The notes under the pieces: generated by a model
What the model was told of the DNA's origin: nothing
Seen by the model: only the letters and a program-made list of their open reading frames with translations
The model's database searches: none
Origin: Bryocella elongata
GTDB lineage: Bacteria > Acidobacteriota > Terriglobia > Terriglobales > Acidobacteriaceae
Reading direction: 5' to 3'
Assembly (NCBI RefSeq): GCF_900108185.1
Contig: NZ_FNVA01000003.1
Span: forward strand, 248,001 to 312,000
DNA: 64,000 nucleotides
Shown here: piece after piece, positions 34,588 to 43,368 of the stretch
How the letters are laid out: each line of letters opens with the position of its first letter
Numbering within the stretch: the stretch's first letter is position 1
Position numbers and translations under genes: made by a program

Positions 34588-34858
34588 CCCACTCGGGGAC
34601 GCTGCCAAAGACCGGCAACGAGACTTCCGCCTGCGGCTCCGGCGTATGCACATGGAAGCAGCAGCGGGGATGGGCAGCCGGGTGGTCGGTGCTCACTGCG
34701 TGGTGGCGGCGGAGCTCACGCATCAGCTGGGCACGGAGGATGGCTTGTTCTTCCGGAGTCTCGGGGGATTCAGAGGACCAGTGGGTGAGAAATCCCTGGC
34801 CACACACGCTGCAGCGGATGTCGCTGCCTGCATTCGACGCCTCGCACCGTAACCGCAT
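34577..34858 (-). CDS. small Cys/His-rich protein of unknown function
   Basis: 93 residues, start fixed by a strong AAGGAGG site 6 bases before the ATG. It has a possible zinc knuckle CSVCGQGF with a nearby Cys (RCEAS) and a His/Cys cluster (RRHHAVSTDHPAAHPRCCFHVH). The middle is helical and charged (EEQAILRAQLMRELRRHH). No family recognised; it may be a metal-binding protein. The last 11 bases overlap the end of chrA on the other strand. Confidence 0.65.
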   Translation of the reverse strand: MRLRCEASNAGSDIRCSVCGQGFLTHWSSESPETPEEQAILRAQLMRELRRHHAVSTDHPAAHPRCCFHVHTPEPQAEVSLPVFGSVPEWATA

Positions 34859-35016
34859 GGTGGGCCTCCTTCCCGAAGAGTGTGCCTGCGTACGCACCGC
34901 CCGTCGGTAGAGACCCCATCGGCGACGGAGGGTTGCGGGATGAGGGTTGAGCGGTGGGTGGGACAGAGAGGTGTTTCAGAGTGGGACAGTTGGACGTAAG
35001 CTGACGTAGAGTCCCC

Positions 35017-35499
35017 ATGAACGAGCGAAGCACAGCAGAGATCTACGAGGAGTTCCGCGAGTTGGCGCAGGCATACTGCAAGGCTCTTGAGGTAGGAGCC
35101 GAGCTATCCATTCTCCGAACCCACCTCCTGAAGCTTTATGTTGCAGCAGTATCTCTTCCCGCAATTCCATGCGGTCCAGCCCCAACCAGGGACATTACTC
35201 ACGACGAGGCCATGGGAATCTTCCGGCTCATTGGAAAGAAACTCCCGATTGACTACTACTGGGATACCTTCCAACCACTCGCTGATCCTCCGGAGCTTGC
35301 GATTGCGAGCTCGCTCGTGGATGACCTAACCGACATCTGGCGCGATCTGAAAAACGGTCTCCTGGCACTTGAGAATGCCGACGCCGCGGCCGAGAGGGGA
35401 GTCTGGTGGAATTGGCGCTTCAGCTTTTATTCGCACTGGGGGCACCACGCCATCGGAGCCCTGCGGGTACTGCACGATTACCTGAAGCCCGAAGACTAG
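35017..35499 (+). CDS. DUF5063 domain protein
   Basis: 160 residues, mostly helical, soluble. The features IYEEFRELAQAYCKALE, LLKLYVAAVSLP, and the C-terminal W-rich block VWWNWRFSFYSHWGHHAIGALRVLHDYL match the DUF5063 family of unknown function. The ATG lies 4 bases after a TAGAGT hexamer, and no ribosome site is seen. thrS follows 35 bases downstream but seems to have its own start signal. Confidence 0.78.
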   Translation: MNERSTAEIYEEFRELAQAYCKALEVGAELSILRTHLLKLYVAAVSLPAIPCGPAPTRDITHDEAMGIFRLIGKKLPIDYYWDTFQPLADPPELAIASSLVDDLTDIWRDLKNGLLALENADAAAERGVWWNWRFSFYSHWGHHAIGALRVLHDYLKPED

Positions 35500-35521
35500 C
35501 GCAAGGCAGCGCGCAAACGGA

Positions 35522-35527
35522 TATCCT
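35522..35527 (+). promoter_or_regulatory. -10-like element TATCCT, 7 bases before thrS GTG
   Basis: TANNNT hexamer 7 bases before the GTG at 35535 (three codons before the first ATG). It favours the GTG as the real start. Confidence 0.35.
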
Positions 35528-35534
35528 TAACGGC

Positions 35535-37565
35535 GTGAGTGACATGATCAAGGTTCAGCTTCCTGACGGCTCCGTGCGCGAGGTGGCGCGCGGGACATCG
35601 CCGCTCGATATCGCCAACAGCATCTCCCCTCGACTCGCCGCAGCGGTTGTTGTGGCGCGCATCGCGCCGCTGACCGAGACGCCCGCCACGGAAGGCGAAG
35701 CGGCTCTCGAGGCCAGCGAAGAGGCGATGTACTCGTCGCACGCTACCGGCTCGCGAATTGTCGACCTCAACGCGCCGCTGACGGAGGACGTCACGCTGGA
35801 GCTCCTGAAGGAGGCCGACCCTGCTGCGCTGCAGGTGGTGCGGCACTCGGCCGCGCACGTGATGGCGACGGCGATCCTCGAGCTCTATCCCGAGACGAAG
35901 CTGGGCCACGGCCCGGCGACCGACAGCGGGTTCTTCTACGACGTCTATCGCGAGGTGCCGTTCACGGAGAGCGATCTCGCGGCGATCGAAGCACGGATGG
36001 CAGAGGTGGTCGCGCGCGATGAGAAGTTTGTCCGCGTGGAAGAGACCCGCGAGCAGGGCCTTGCGGAGTACGAGGCCAAGGCGGAGTTCATGAAGGTCCA
36101 CTTCATCGAGCGGTTCGCCAAGCCCGGCGAAGAGATCTCGCTATACAAGAACGGCGGCTTTACGGACTTCTGCCGCGGGCCGCATGTGCCTTCGACCGGC
36201 CGGGTGAAGGCGTTCAAGCTCACGTCGCTGGCGGGCGCGTACTGGCTGGGCGATGAGAACAACCAGCAGCTGCAGCGCATCTATGGCACGGCGTACTTCA
36301 ACGCCAAGGACCTGGACGCGCACTTCAAGCGGCTGGAAGAGATCAAGGCGCGCGATCATCGCGTACTGGGCAAGCAGCTCGACCTGTTCTCCATCCAGGA
36401 GGTCGCAGGCGCAGGCCTGATCTTCTGGCATCCGAAGGGCGGGTTAATCCGCAAGACGATGGAAGACTGGATGCGCGAGGAATGCATCCGGCGTGGGTAT
36501 CACATGGTCTTCACGCCGCACATCATGCGGCGCGAGCTGTGGAAGATCTCCGGCCACGAGGGCTACTACTCGGAGAACATGTACCCCGCGATGACGCTGG
36601 ACGATGCGGAGTACCGGCTGAAGCCGATGAACTGCCCGGGCCACGTGCTCATCTACAAGGCCACGCCGAAGAGCTATCGCGACCTGCCGCAGCGTTATGC
36701 CGAGCTCGGCAATGTGTATCGCTACGAACGCAGCGGCACCATGCATGGCCTGCTGCGTGTGCGCGGCTTTACGCAGGATGACGCGCACATCTTCTGCACA
36801 CCGGAACAGATCGTCTCGGAGATTGAGGCTTGCCTTGATTTCGCCGAGGCGGTGCTGAAGACCTTCGGCTTCCAGGAGTATCGCGTGGAGCTTTCGGTGC
36901 GCGATCCGAAGAAGCCGGGCGACTTTGTGGGCAGCGATGAGGACTGGGCCAAGGCGGAAGGCGCGCTGCGCGATGTGCTCACCGGCCGTGGGCTCAAGTT
37001 CCAGAGCTTCCCCGGCGAAGCTGCGTTCTATGGCCCGAAGATCGATGTGAAGCTGGTCGACGTGCTGGGCCGGTTGTGGCAACTCTCAACGGTGCAGTTC
37101 GACTTCAACCTGCCCAAGCGGTTTGAGCTGGAGTACATCGGCGAGGATGGCGCGGCGCATCAGCCGGTGATGGTCCATCGCGCACTGTTCGGTTCGGTGG
37201 AGCGGTTCTTCGGCGTGCTCATCGAGCACTACGCGGGCTCGTTCCCCATGTGGCTCGCGCCGGTGCAGGTGGGCCTGGTGCCCATCAGCGAGAAGCACCT
37301 GGAGTACGCGGAGACGGTGAAGAAGCGGCTCGAAGCAGCGGGCCTGCGCGTGGAGCTCGACCAGAGCAACCAGAAGATGAACGCGAAGATCCGCGACTTC
37401 GGCCTGCAGAAGGTGCCATTCATCCTGATCATGGGGGACAAGGAAGCCGCGACGGACGCGGTCTCCGTGCGCACCCGAGGCAAGGGCGATCAGGGCTCGG
37501 TGACGGTGGAGGAGTTCCTGACGCGGGCGAAGGGGCTGGTTGGCTCGCACTCGATGGAGCTGTAG
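35535..37565 (+). CDS. thrS: threonyl-tRNA synthetase
   Basis: Charges tRNA-Thr. About 676 residues from GTG (or 673 from the ATG at 35544). Parts in order: TGS domain (MIKVQLPDGSVREVARGTSPLDIA), editing domain with HSAAHVMATAILELYP and GPHVPSTGRVKAFKL, and the class II core with MNCPGH (zinc Cys), YERSGTMHGLLRVRGFTQDDAH (zinc His), and VMVHRALFGSVERFFGVLIEHYAG. The anticodon-binding domain follows (PVQVGLVPISEKH). The TGS domain has an Ala/Glu-rich insert of about 25 residues. The stop overlaps the next start (TAGTG). Confidence 0.97.
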   Translation: MSDMIKVQLPDGSVREVARGTSPLDIANSISPRLAAAVVVARIAPLTETPATEGEAALEASEEAMYSSHATGSRIVDLNAPLTEDVTLELLKEADPAALQVVRHSAAHVMATAILELYPETKLGHGPATDSGFFYDVYREVPFTESDLAAIEARMAEVVARDEKFVRVEETREQGLAEYEAKAEFMKVHFIERFAKPGEEISLYKNGGFTDFCRGPHVPSTGRVKAFKLTSLAGAYWLGDENNQQLQRIYGTAYFNAKDLDAHFKRLEEIKARDHRVLGKQLDLFSIQEVAGAGLIFWHPKGGLIRKTMEDWMREECIRRGYHMVFTPHIMRRELWKISGHEGYYSENMYPAMTLDDAEYRLKPMNCPGHVLIYKATPKSYRDLPQRYAELGNVYRYERSGTMHGLLRVRGFTQDDAHIFCTPEQIVSEIEACLDFAEAVLKTFGFQEYRVELSVRDPKKPGDFVGSDEDWAKAEGALRDVLTGRGLKFQSFPGEAAFYGPKIDVKLVDVLGRLWQLSTVQFDFNLPKRFELEYIGEDGAAHQPVMVHRALFGSVERFFGVLIEHYAGSFPMWLAPVQVGLVPISEKHLEYAETVKKRLEAAGLRVELDQSNQKMNAKIRDFGLQKVPFILIMGDKEAATDAVSVRTRGKGDQGSVTVEEFLTRAKGLVGSHSMEL

Positions 37566-38068
37566 TGCAGCAGATCGAACTCGTGACAAAGATCGCAGCG
37601 CCTGTAGAGCGCTGCTTTCTTTTGTCTCTCAGTATCGATCTACATGTCGAATCGACCAAACGGACTGGTGAGCGGGCGATTGCCGGCGTCACGCGCGGGC
37701 TTATAGGCCCAGGAGAGTCTGTCACGTGGCGCGGAAGGCACTTTGGCGTCATGCTTACGCAGACGACGAGGATCACAGCATACGAGAGGCCGACTTACTT
37801 TCAGGACTCCATGACCCGTGGAGCCTTTCGCAGCTTCGTACACGATCACTTCTTCGAGGAGAACGGCAACGAAGGAACGATCATGCGCGATACGCTTCGT
37901 TTCGAAGCTCCGTTGAGGCCGATAGGCTTTCTTGCTGAGAAGCTTGTACTGCGCGGCTATCTCGAGCGCTTCCTTCGCGAACGGAATGAAGTGATTCGTC
38001 GTGTAGCTCAGTCGACGAATGACTGGCGACGATACATCGATACGGACAAGGGCGATGCCGCTCCGTAA
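37565..38068 (+). CDS. SRPBCC-fold protein, paralogue 1
   Basis: 167 residues of the START/SRPBCC (cyclase/dehydrase-like) fold, which makes a deep hydrophobic pocket. The signature IELVTKIAAPVERCFLLSLSIDLHVEST and GVTRGLIGPGESVTWRGRHFG, then FVHDHFFEENGNEGTIMRDTLRFEAPL. GTG start overlapping the thrS stop, so it is probably translationally coupled. It is clearly related to the protein at 39317. The ligand is unknown; many small bacterial members are uncharacterised. Confidence 0.8.
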   Translation: MQQIELVTKIAAPVERCFLLSLSIDLHVESTKRTGERAIAGVTRGLIGPGESVTWRGRHFGVMLTQTTRITAYERPTYFQDSMTRGAFRSFVHDHFFEENGNEGTIMRDTLRFEAPLRPIGFLAEKLVLRGYLERFLRERNEVIRRVAQSTNDWRRYIDTDKGDAAP

Positions 38069-38106
38069 GAGCACTGATCTGTAGAGGTATGAGGTACGAG
38101 GTTTTC

Positions 38107-38147
38107 AGGTGCGAGGTTGGGCGCTTGGGTCTCATGACCTCGCACCT
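38107..38147. terminator. 11-bp inverted repeat between convergent genes
   Basis: AGGTGCGAGGT (38107-38117) pairs perfectly with ACCTCGCACCT (38137-38147) around a 19-base loop. It lies between the SRPBCC gene and the oxidoreductase gene, which converge. No T run. The left arm belongs to a recurring GAGGTnCGAGGT-type sequence. Confidence 0.4.
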
Positions 38148-38166
38148 CGACGGCGTCCTCGCAGGA

Positions 38167-39273
38167 TCACTTCGAAACAGGAATCACCGTTACCGTGCGA
38201 CCGGTCTGGGAGCTGCGTTTGGCGGCGTCGAGGATCTGCATCGTTGCGAGGTTCACGTCTACTGAAGTGAGGTCGTCGTCGCCTTTGATCTCGCCGCGTT
38301 CGATGGCGGCTAGGTACTCGAGGGAGTTGGTGTAGGCGAGGGGCAACTTGGGTGCGTCCTGCGTGGTGGGCTGGTCGCGTTGGGCGAAGCGGGTGCTGAC
38401 GCGGTCGGGATCGAGGGCTACTTCGATGCCTTTGTCGCCGTAGACCTCCATGTCTTTGCGGGCGAAGCTCCAGTCCCAGCTGGGCATCAGGACGGCCTGC
38501 GCATCCTTGTAGCGGAGGATGATGGTCGCGTCGTCATCGACGTGCGGATAGGTGCCGGGCTTGTTGGTCTGGGCGACGGCGGTGACGCTGACGGGCAGCT
38601 CGCCGTGGCGCATCACGGTCAGCAGGTCGGCGCCGTAGCAGCCGAAGTCGAACATGGCTCCTGCGCCGCCGCGAGCGGGATCGCCCAGGAAGGCCATGAA
38701 CTCGGGGCCGACGCCGATTTCTTTCGGACCCTGGTGGCCGTCGTGCACAACAACCTTGTAGACGTGGCCGAGCTTACCGTCCGCAACGTCCTTCAGCACC
38801 TCGGCGTTGCTGGCGTACCAGCCGGTCTCGTAGTTGACGAGCACGCGGGTGTGGTACTTGCGGCCGGCGTCTCGCATGGCGACGGCGTCGGCGAGCGTGG
38901 TGGCGAAGGGCTTCTCCATCATGGCGTCGAGGCCATGCTTTGCGGCCCATTCGACGACCAGGCGGTGCTTCTCGGGCGAGGTATAGACGAGGACTGCTTT
39001 GGGATGGACTGCGGCCAGCATGGCGTCGTTCGTGTCGTAGAAGAGGGAGCTGGCGAGGCTGAACTGCTTTGCATACTTCGCTCGCAGGGTGGGGTCCTTC
39101 TCGACGATGCCGACGACCTCGACGTTGTGTGTGTGGCGCAGGGTGTTGAAGAGACCCATCGCGTGGCCGTGCTCCAGGCCGATGACCGCGATCGGGACTG
39201 GCTGTTGCGCGTTCATGGCGAGGCTGGTTGCAGCGAGTGCGAAGGTGGCAAGCAAACACTTGATGGCGCGCAT
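38167..39273 (-). CDS. exported Gfo/Idh/MocA family oxidoreductase
   Basis: 368 residues. A signal peptide (MRAIKCLLATFALAATSLAMNAQ) precedes a Rossmann fold (PIAVIGLEHGHAMGLFNTL) and the Gfo/Idh/MocA motif MMEKPFATTLADAV, so it probably binds NAD(P) in the periplasm, as known exported members do. The C-terminal domain (EIGVGPEFMAFLGDPARGGAGAMFDFGCYGADLLTVM) completes the family. Substrate likely a sugar derivative; not determined. A GGAGG site fixes the start. Divergent from the second SRPBCC gene. Confidence 0.88.
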   Translation of the reverse strand: MRAIKCLLATFALAATSLAMNAQQPVPIAVIGLEHGHAMGLFNTLRHTHNVEVVGIVEKDPTLRAKYAKQFSLASSLFYDTNDAMLAAVHPKAVLVYTSPEKHRLVVEWAAKHGLDAMMEKPFATTLADAVAMRDAGRKYHTRVLVNYETGWYASNAEVLKDVADGKLGHVYKVVVHDGHQGPKEIGVGPEFMAFLGDPARGGAGAMFDFGCYGADLLTVMRHGELPVSVTAVAQTNKPGTYPHVDDDATIILRYKDAQAVLMPSWDWSFARKDMEVYGDKGIEVALDPDRVSTRFAQRDQPTTQDAPKLPLAYTNSLEYLAAIERGEIKGDDDLTSVDVNLATMQILDAAKRSSQTGRTVTVIPVSK

Positions 39274-39303
39274 GAGTTCCTCCCCGGCGAAGCGACACCA
39301 GCA

Positions 39304-39309
39304 TACAGT
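39304..39309 (+). promoter_or_regulatory. -10-like element TACAGT, 7 bases before SRPBCC paralogue 2
   Basis: TANNNT hexamer 7 bases before the ATG at 39317, no ribosome site between them. Confidence 0.35.
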
Positions 39310-39316
39310 GGAAGCC

Positions 39317-39850
39317 ATGATGTTCACGCTGCGGGAATCGATTGCCATCAATGCTCCGCTGGAGCGGTGCTTTGCACTGTCCACGCGAATCGAGCTGGTG
39401 CGCACGACATTGGGGATGAAACCGGTGGCTGGCGTGACAAGTGGCCACGTGGGCGCGGGGAGCCGGGTGGTGTGGCGGGGATGGAAGTTCGGCCTGCCCA
39501 CGGAACATCACACGCTGATCAGCGAGCTGAAGGAACCGCACGAGTATGAACTTCCTGCACGGAGGCCGGGCGAGGCCCCGGTGCGATACAAGAGCGCCGT
39601 CTTCGTGGATAGGCAGGAACAAGGACGGTTCGCGCGATTCTCGCATGAGCACGACTTTCGACAGGAGTACGGCGAGGACACGATATTGCGTGACCGGGTG
39701 GAGTTCTCTCTCCCGTTCGGCTGGGCGGGCAAGCTGGTGGGGCAATGGATCGTAGCGCCCCACGCTCAGCGATTGATGCGCGAGCGGTTTGCGTTGATCA
39801 AGCGGCTGGCGGAGGGCGACGGCTGGCGAGAGTATGTTGATGCGCCGTGA
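39317..39850 (+). CDS. SRPBCC-fold protein, paralogue 2
   Basis: 177 residues. The sequence FTLRESIAINAPLERCFALSTRIELVRTTLGMKPVAGVTSGHVGAGSRVVWRGWKFG aligns with the protein at 37565 along its length, as do FARFSHEHDFRQEYGEDTILRDRVEFSLPFG and LMRERFALIKRLAEG. The two paralogues flank the Gfo/Idh/MocA gene, suggesting a local duplication. Ligand unknown. The MDR oxidoreductase follows on the same strand after 75 bases with its own ribosome site. Confidence 0.8.
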   Translation: MMFTLRESIAINAPLERCFALSTRIELVRTTLGMKPVAGVTSGHVGAGSRVVWRGWKFGLPTEHHTLISELKEPHEYELPARRPGEAPVRYKSAVFVDRQEQGRFARFSHEHDFRQEYGEDTILRDRVEFSLPFGWAGKLVGQWIVAPHAQRLMRERFALIKRLAEGDGWREYVDAP

Positions 39851-39925
39851 ACAGTGAGCGATCCCTCGAAGGGACCGCACCGTGGGTTGCGTCTTACGCA
39901 TCTCAACTGCACAAGAGGTGAAGGA

Positions 39926-40852
39926 ATGAAGGCAGTGTTGTTGCATGAGTATGGTCCGGCGAAGAACCTGAGGTGGGAAGATGCTCCCGACCCGCAGCCC
40001 GGCGAGGGCGAGGTGCTGGTGCGAGTGCATGCGGCGGGGATCAATCCCATCGACTGGAAAGTGCGCTCGGGCGCGATGAAGGAGTTCATGCCGCAGGAGT
40101 TTCCTACAATTCTGGGCTACGACTTCTCAGGAACCGTGCAAGCTCTTGGCGACAAGGTGACCGGCTTGAAGGTGGGAGATCGCGTGTTCGGGCTGAGCTC
40201 GCACACCTATGCGGAGTTAGTCGTGGCAAATGCTGCGGCGATTGCGATCGTGCCAGGCGAGGCCGGCGGGAAGCCGGCGCTGGAGATGACCACTGCGGGT
40301 GCGGTTCCTCTGGCGTCCACGACCGGAAGCCAGATCATGCTCGAGGGCGCGGAGGCCAAGGCTGGCGAGACGGTCGTCCTTACAGGCGCGACGGGCAGCG
40401 TGGGGCGTGTAGCCCTCTATGCGGCAAAGGAGGCCGGAGTGAAGGTCATCGCCCTGGTGCGGGCGAAGAACATCGATGAGGCCCTGAAGCTCGGCGCGGA
40501 TGCTGCGATCGACAGCAGCGACGATGCGGAGCTTGCGAAGCTGGGCACGGTGGATGCGGTCGCGGATCTGGTCGGTGGGCCGCTGGCCGTGAAGCTGCTC
40601 AGCAAGGTGAAGCCGGGTGGGATCTTTGCGAGCGCCGTGGGGGCTCCCGCAGAGGCGAAGCTTCATCCGACGATCGTCGCGAAGAGCTTCCAGCAACATC
40701 CGGACCCGAAAGCCTTTGTGCATTATGGCGAGGCGGTGCGTGACGGCAAGCTGGTGCTTCCCATCGACCGCGTGATGTCGATGAGCGAAGCCGCAGAGGC
40801 ACAGGCAGCCGGTGAGAAGGGTGGGCTGGGGAAGATCGTGCTGACGGCCTAG
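39926..40852 (+). CDS. NAD(P)-dependent quinone-oxidoreductase-like MDR protein
   Basis: 308-residue zinc-independent medium-chain dehydrogenase. The start (MKAVLLHEYGPAKNLRWEDAPDPQPGEGEVLVRVHAAGINPIDWKVRSG) and GYDFSGTVQALGDKVTGLKVGDRVFG are typical of quinone oxidoreductases. The nucleotide-binding motif is LTGATGSVGRVALYAAKEAG. The zinc-ligand cysteines of alcohol dehydrogenases are absent. A GAGGTGAAGGA sequence precedes the ATG. It reduces quinones or enones in the family; the actual substrate is unknown. Confidence 0.88.
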   Translation: MKAVLLHEYGPAKNLRWEDAPDPQPGEGEVLVRVHAAGINPIDWKVRSGAMKEFMPQEFPTILGYDFSGTVQALGDKVTGLKVGDRVFGLSSHTYAELVVANAAAIAIVPGEAGGKPALEMTTAGAVPLASTTGSQIMLEGAEAKAGETVVLTGATGSVGRVALYAAKEAGVKVIALVRAKNIDEALKLGADAAIDSSDDAELAKLGTVDAVADLVGGPLAVKLLSKVKPGGIFASAVGAPAEAKLHPTIVAKSFQQHPDPKAFVHYGEAVRDGKLVLPIDRVMSMSEAAEAQAAGEKGGLGKIVLTA

Positions 40853-40887
40853 AGAAGCGCTGCACCGGGCCGAGCATTCGATACCTG

Positions 40888-40940
40888 AGGGGCTGAAGCC
40901 CCTTGCGTGGGCCCGTTTACGGCGGGGCTGAAGCCCCGCC
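40888..40940. repeat. two GGGGCTGAAGCCCC hairpin repeats
   Basis: AGGGGC-TGAA-GCCCCT at 40888-40903 and GGCGGGGC-TGAA-GCCCCGCC at 40921-40940. Both are perfect stems with the same TGAA loop, spaced 33 bases apart, and a degenerate third copy may follow near 40965-40985 (GGGACGTAAGCCCGCTGAAG). They look like a dispersed palindromic intergenic repeat. Confidence 0.75.
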
Positions 40941-40997
40941 CTGACAAAGCACGACTTGTACAGAGGGACGTAAGCCCGCTGAAGTAATTTCCAATGC

Positions 40998-41027
40998 ACA
41001 AAGGCCGCTCGGTTGAGCGGCCTTTGT
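40998..41027 (-). terminator. terminator of dnaA
   Basis: Perfect 13-bp stem (40998-41010 with 41015-41027) with a 4-base loop and A/T-rich ends that give T residues on either strand. 19 bases beyond the dnaA stop codon; it may also end the transcript from the plus-strand oxidoreductase. Confidence 0.8.
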
Positions 41028-41046
41028 CGTTGCTGGGATTGCGGTG

Positions 41047-42465
41047 CTAGCCCAGGATCTCCTGCAGCTTGGAGAGGGTGCGGGCGAGGTCCTTGTCGTG
41101 GCGCTTCTGCTCGTCGATCTTGGCGATCGAATGCATGACGGTGGTGTGGTGCTTGCCGCCGAACTGGCGCCCAATCTCAGGCAGCGAGGCTTCCGTCATC
41201 TGCTTGGCGAGATACATCGCGATCTGGCGCGGGACGACGATCTGACGGGAGTTGTTCTTCTGCTTCAGCTCGGCGACGCGCATGCCGAACTGCTCGGCGA
41301 CCGCACGCTGGATCGCTTCGATGGTGATCTTGCGCACCTGCGTGTCGATGAACTGCTTGAGGCACATCTGCGCCGTGGGCAGCGTGATCTCGACGCCGTG
41401 CATGGAGCACCAGGCGATGAGGCGCGTGAGCGCGCCTTCGAGCTCGCGGACGTTCGTGCGCACGTTGCCGGCGATGAACAGCGCGACGTCGGTGGGCAGG
41501 GTGGTCTGCTCGGCCTCAGCCTTGCGCTGCAGGATGGCGACCTTGGTCTCGAGATCGGGCGGCTGCACATCGACGACAAGGCCCCACTCGAAGCGTGAGC
41601 GGAGACGCTCTTCGAAGTCGTTCAGCTCCTTGGGAGGGCGATCCGACGCGATGACGACCTGCTTGTTGCTCTCGTGCAGCGCGTTGAAGGTATGGAAGAA
41701 CTCCTCCTGGGTGCGCTCCTTGCCGGCGAGGAACTGGATGTCGTCGATGAGCAGGATGTCCACAGTGCGGAACTTGTCGCGGAAGGTGGACATCTTCTCG
41801 TAGCGGACCATGTTGATCATCTCGTTGGTGAACTTCTCACCGGAGATGTACGAGATGGAGTACTGCGGGTAGCGCAGCTTCGCCTGGTGACCGATGGCGT
41901 GCATCAGATGGGTCTTGCCGAGCCCCACGCCGCCGTAGACGAACAACGGGTTGTAGGCCTTGGCGGGACGTTCCGCAACAGCCTGAGCCGCGGCGTAGGC
42001 AAACTGGTTGCCAGGGCCGGTGACGAAGTTATCGAACTGGTAGCGCGGGTTGAGGAGCGCCGCCGAGTTCCAGTCGAAGCGCGACTGCTCCGGGCCAACA
42101 CCGGCGCCGGTGTTGACGCGGCTGCTGCGGGGAGCATTGAGCGAATGGCTGGACTGGGGACCGAAGCCACCGTCTTCCCGCACGCGGTTGGCGTTGGGAT
42201 CAGGGGCGGGCACCTCGAACTGGACGCGGTCGAGATCAAGGCCGAGGTTGTCGATGGCCTCCATGATGAGATCGGCGTAGCGATCGCCAACGTGCTGAAA
42301 CTCCACCGAGGGGACGCGGATGTAGAGCACGCGTTCTGCCACGTGCGAAAAGCGCGTGGGCTTCAGCCACGTTTCAAAGCTCTGCCGATTGATCTTTTTC
42401 TCGAGCGCGCCGAGGATGCGAACCCACTGATTGAGTACGGCGGCTGGAATGGGTACGAATGACAT
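41047..42465 (-). CDS. dnaA: chromosomal replication initiator protein DnaA
   Basis: AAA+ initiator. 472 residues from MSFVPIPAAVLNQWVRILGALEKKI, with an AAGGAAG site upstream; the longer frame has no family sequence. Domain I is at about 1-90, a Gln/Ser/Asn-rich linker at about 90-130. Domain III has NPLFVYGGVGLGKTHLMHAIG (Walker A) and DILLIDDIQFLAGKERTQEEFFHTFN (Walker B). Domain IV carries the DNA-binding signature RQIAMYLAKQMTEASLPEIGRQFGGKHHTTVMHS. It is transcribed away from rpmH and, unusually, dnaN is not its downstream neighbour. Confidence 0.97.
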   Translation of the reverse strand: MSFVPIPAAVLNQWVRILGALEKKINRQSFETWLKPTRFSHVAERVLYIRVPSVEFQHVGDRYADLIMEAIDNLGLDLDRVQFEVPAPDPNANRVREDGGFGPQSSHSLNAPRSSRVNTGAGVGPEQSRFDWNSAALLNPRYQFDNFVTGPGNQFAYAAAQAVAERPAKAYNPLFVYGGVGLGKTHLMHAIGHQAKLRYPQYSISYISGEKFTNEMINMVRYEKMSTFRDKFRTVDILLIDDIQFLAGKERTQEEFFHTFNALHESNKQVVIASDRPPKELNDFEERLRSRFEWGLVVDVQPPDLETKVAILQRKAEAEQTTLPTDVALFIAGNVRTNVRELEGALTRLIAWCSMHGVEITLPTAQMCLKQFIDTQVRKITIEAIQRAVAEQFGMRVAELKQKNNSRQIVVPRQIAMYLAKQMTEASLPEIGRQFGGKHHTTVMHSIAKIDEQKRHDKDLARTLSKLQEILG

Positions 42466-43080
42466 TCGTTCGATCTTCCTTCTTATGTCTACTGATGCTG
42501 TGCTGCGGGGCAGCGTTCGATCGACACTGGGCGAAATAAAAAAAGAACTCTCCCCTGCGCAGCAGGCAACGCCACTGCGCCGCAACATCCGTCGCTGGGT
42601 TTGGTTCTGAAATCCCTGGTGGCGCGGTGGCGACGAGGGAGAGTGGAACAAGCTCAGAAGGCCCTGTGCAACTCGAGCGTGAACGCTCTAGCGATCACGG
42701 AACGGACTCGATAGTAGCACGCTAAAGGGGACCCCATGGCAAGACAAAAGTCACGTTGCCGCAAGAATTCCGGGCAGTTGCACCAAGAGTAGTGAAGAAC
42801 CCTCCGCTGTCCCGTCGAAGGAATCCAGTGCTGTTTCTCTCATACGCTTTGACCATTCGGTGTGATAGCAAACACACACCAATTCGTTGCCCGTTTTCCT
42901 CAATTTGAGCTATACTCGGAGAGTTGCCGCGGGGCCATTTTGGCGTACTCCGGCGGCCCGGTGCTTGAGTGCACCACTCATCTTTTCGATCCGCTATCAG
43001 CTACCTGACTGCTGCCCTCACTGAGGGGAGCGTTGCACGGCGAGATGCTGGCGGACGTTGCACGCAAGAGGATCCCGACA
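42466..43080. other. dnaA-rpmH intergenic region
   Basis: About 615 bases between divergent dnaA and rpmH. In other bacteria this gap can carry part of oriC. Here no DnaA box of 8/9 or better was found. It holds an rpmH promoter (42887-42916), a short inverted repeat (GAGCGT-GA-ACGCTC near 42676) and A runs near 42537. The dnaA promoter must lie here too, but was not located. Confidence 0.5.
42887..42916 (+). promoter_or_regulatory. rpmH promoter
   Basis: TTGCCC (42887-42892), 18-base spacer, TATACT (42911-42916). A sigma-70-like promoter about 165 bases before rpmH, leaving a long 5' leader. Confidence 0.6.
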
Positions 43081-43236
43081 ATGCCGAAGCGCACCTTCCA
43101 ACCCAACCGCCGTCGTCGCAGCAAGGTTCACGGCTTTCTGAGCCGCATGGCCACCAAGAACGGGGCAAAGGTTCTCAGCCGCCGCCGCGCCAAGGGCCGT
43201 CACAAGATTGCCGTCTCGGCCGGTTACCGCGACTAG
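43081..43236 (+). CDS. rpmH: 50S ribosomal protein L34
   Basis: 51 residues. [20 protein letters not shown], then [25 protein letters not shown], is the family signature; AGAGGA is the ribosome site. First gene of the conserved rpmH-rnpA-yidD-yidC-jag cluster. Confidence 0.97.
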   Translation: MPKRTFQPNRRRRSKVHGFLSRMATKNGAKVLSRRRAKGRHKIAVSAGYRD

Positions 43237-43320
43237 TTCGCGGGCATCGTTCTCTGCTTTCCGAAAACGCGCGCTCACGGACTTCGGTCCTGAGCGCCGT
43301 TTCGTGTTGGTAGACAGACG

Positions 43321-43343
43321 CAGATCCCCAACGGGGATGACAA
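43321..43343. repeat. hairpin repeat (ATCCCC/GGGGAT type) between rpmH and rnpA
   Basis: ATCCCC-AAC-GGGGAT followed by GACAA. Similar in layout to the element at 49011, with different but complementary stem bases. Located just upstream of rnpA. Confidence 0.5.
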
Positions 43344-43368
43344 CCCAGAACTCATCGGCTGCAGAAAC

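Noticed and set aside
38380-39549. 389-codon frame opposite the Gfo/Idh/MocA gene
   Set aside because: Gly/Val/Asp-rich shadow of a clear gene; no motif.
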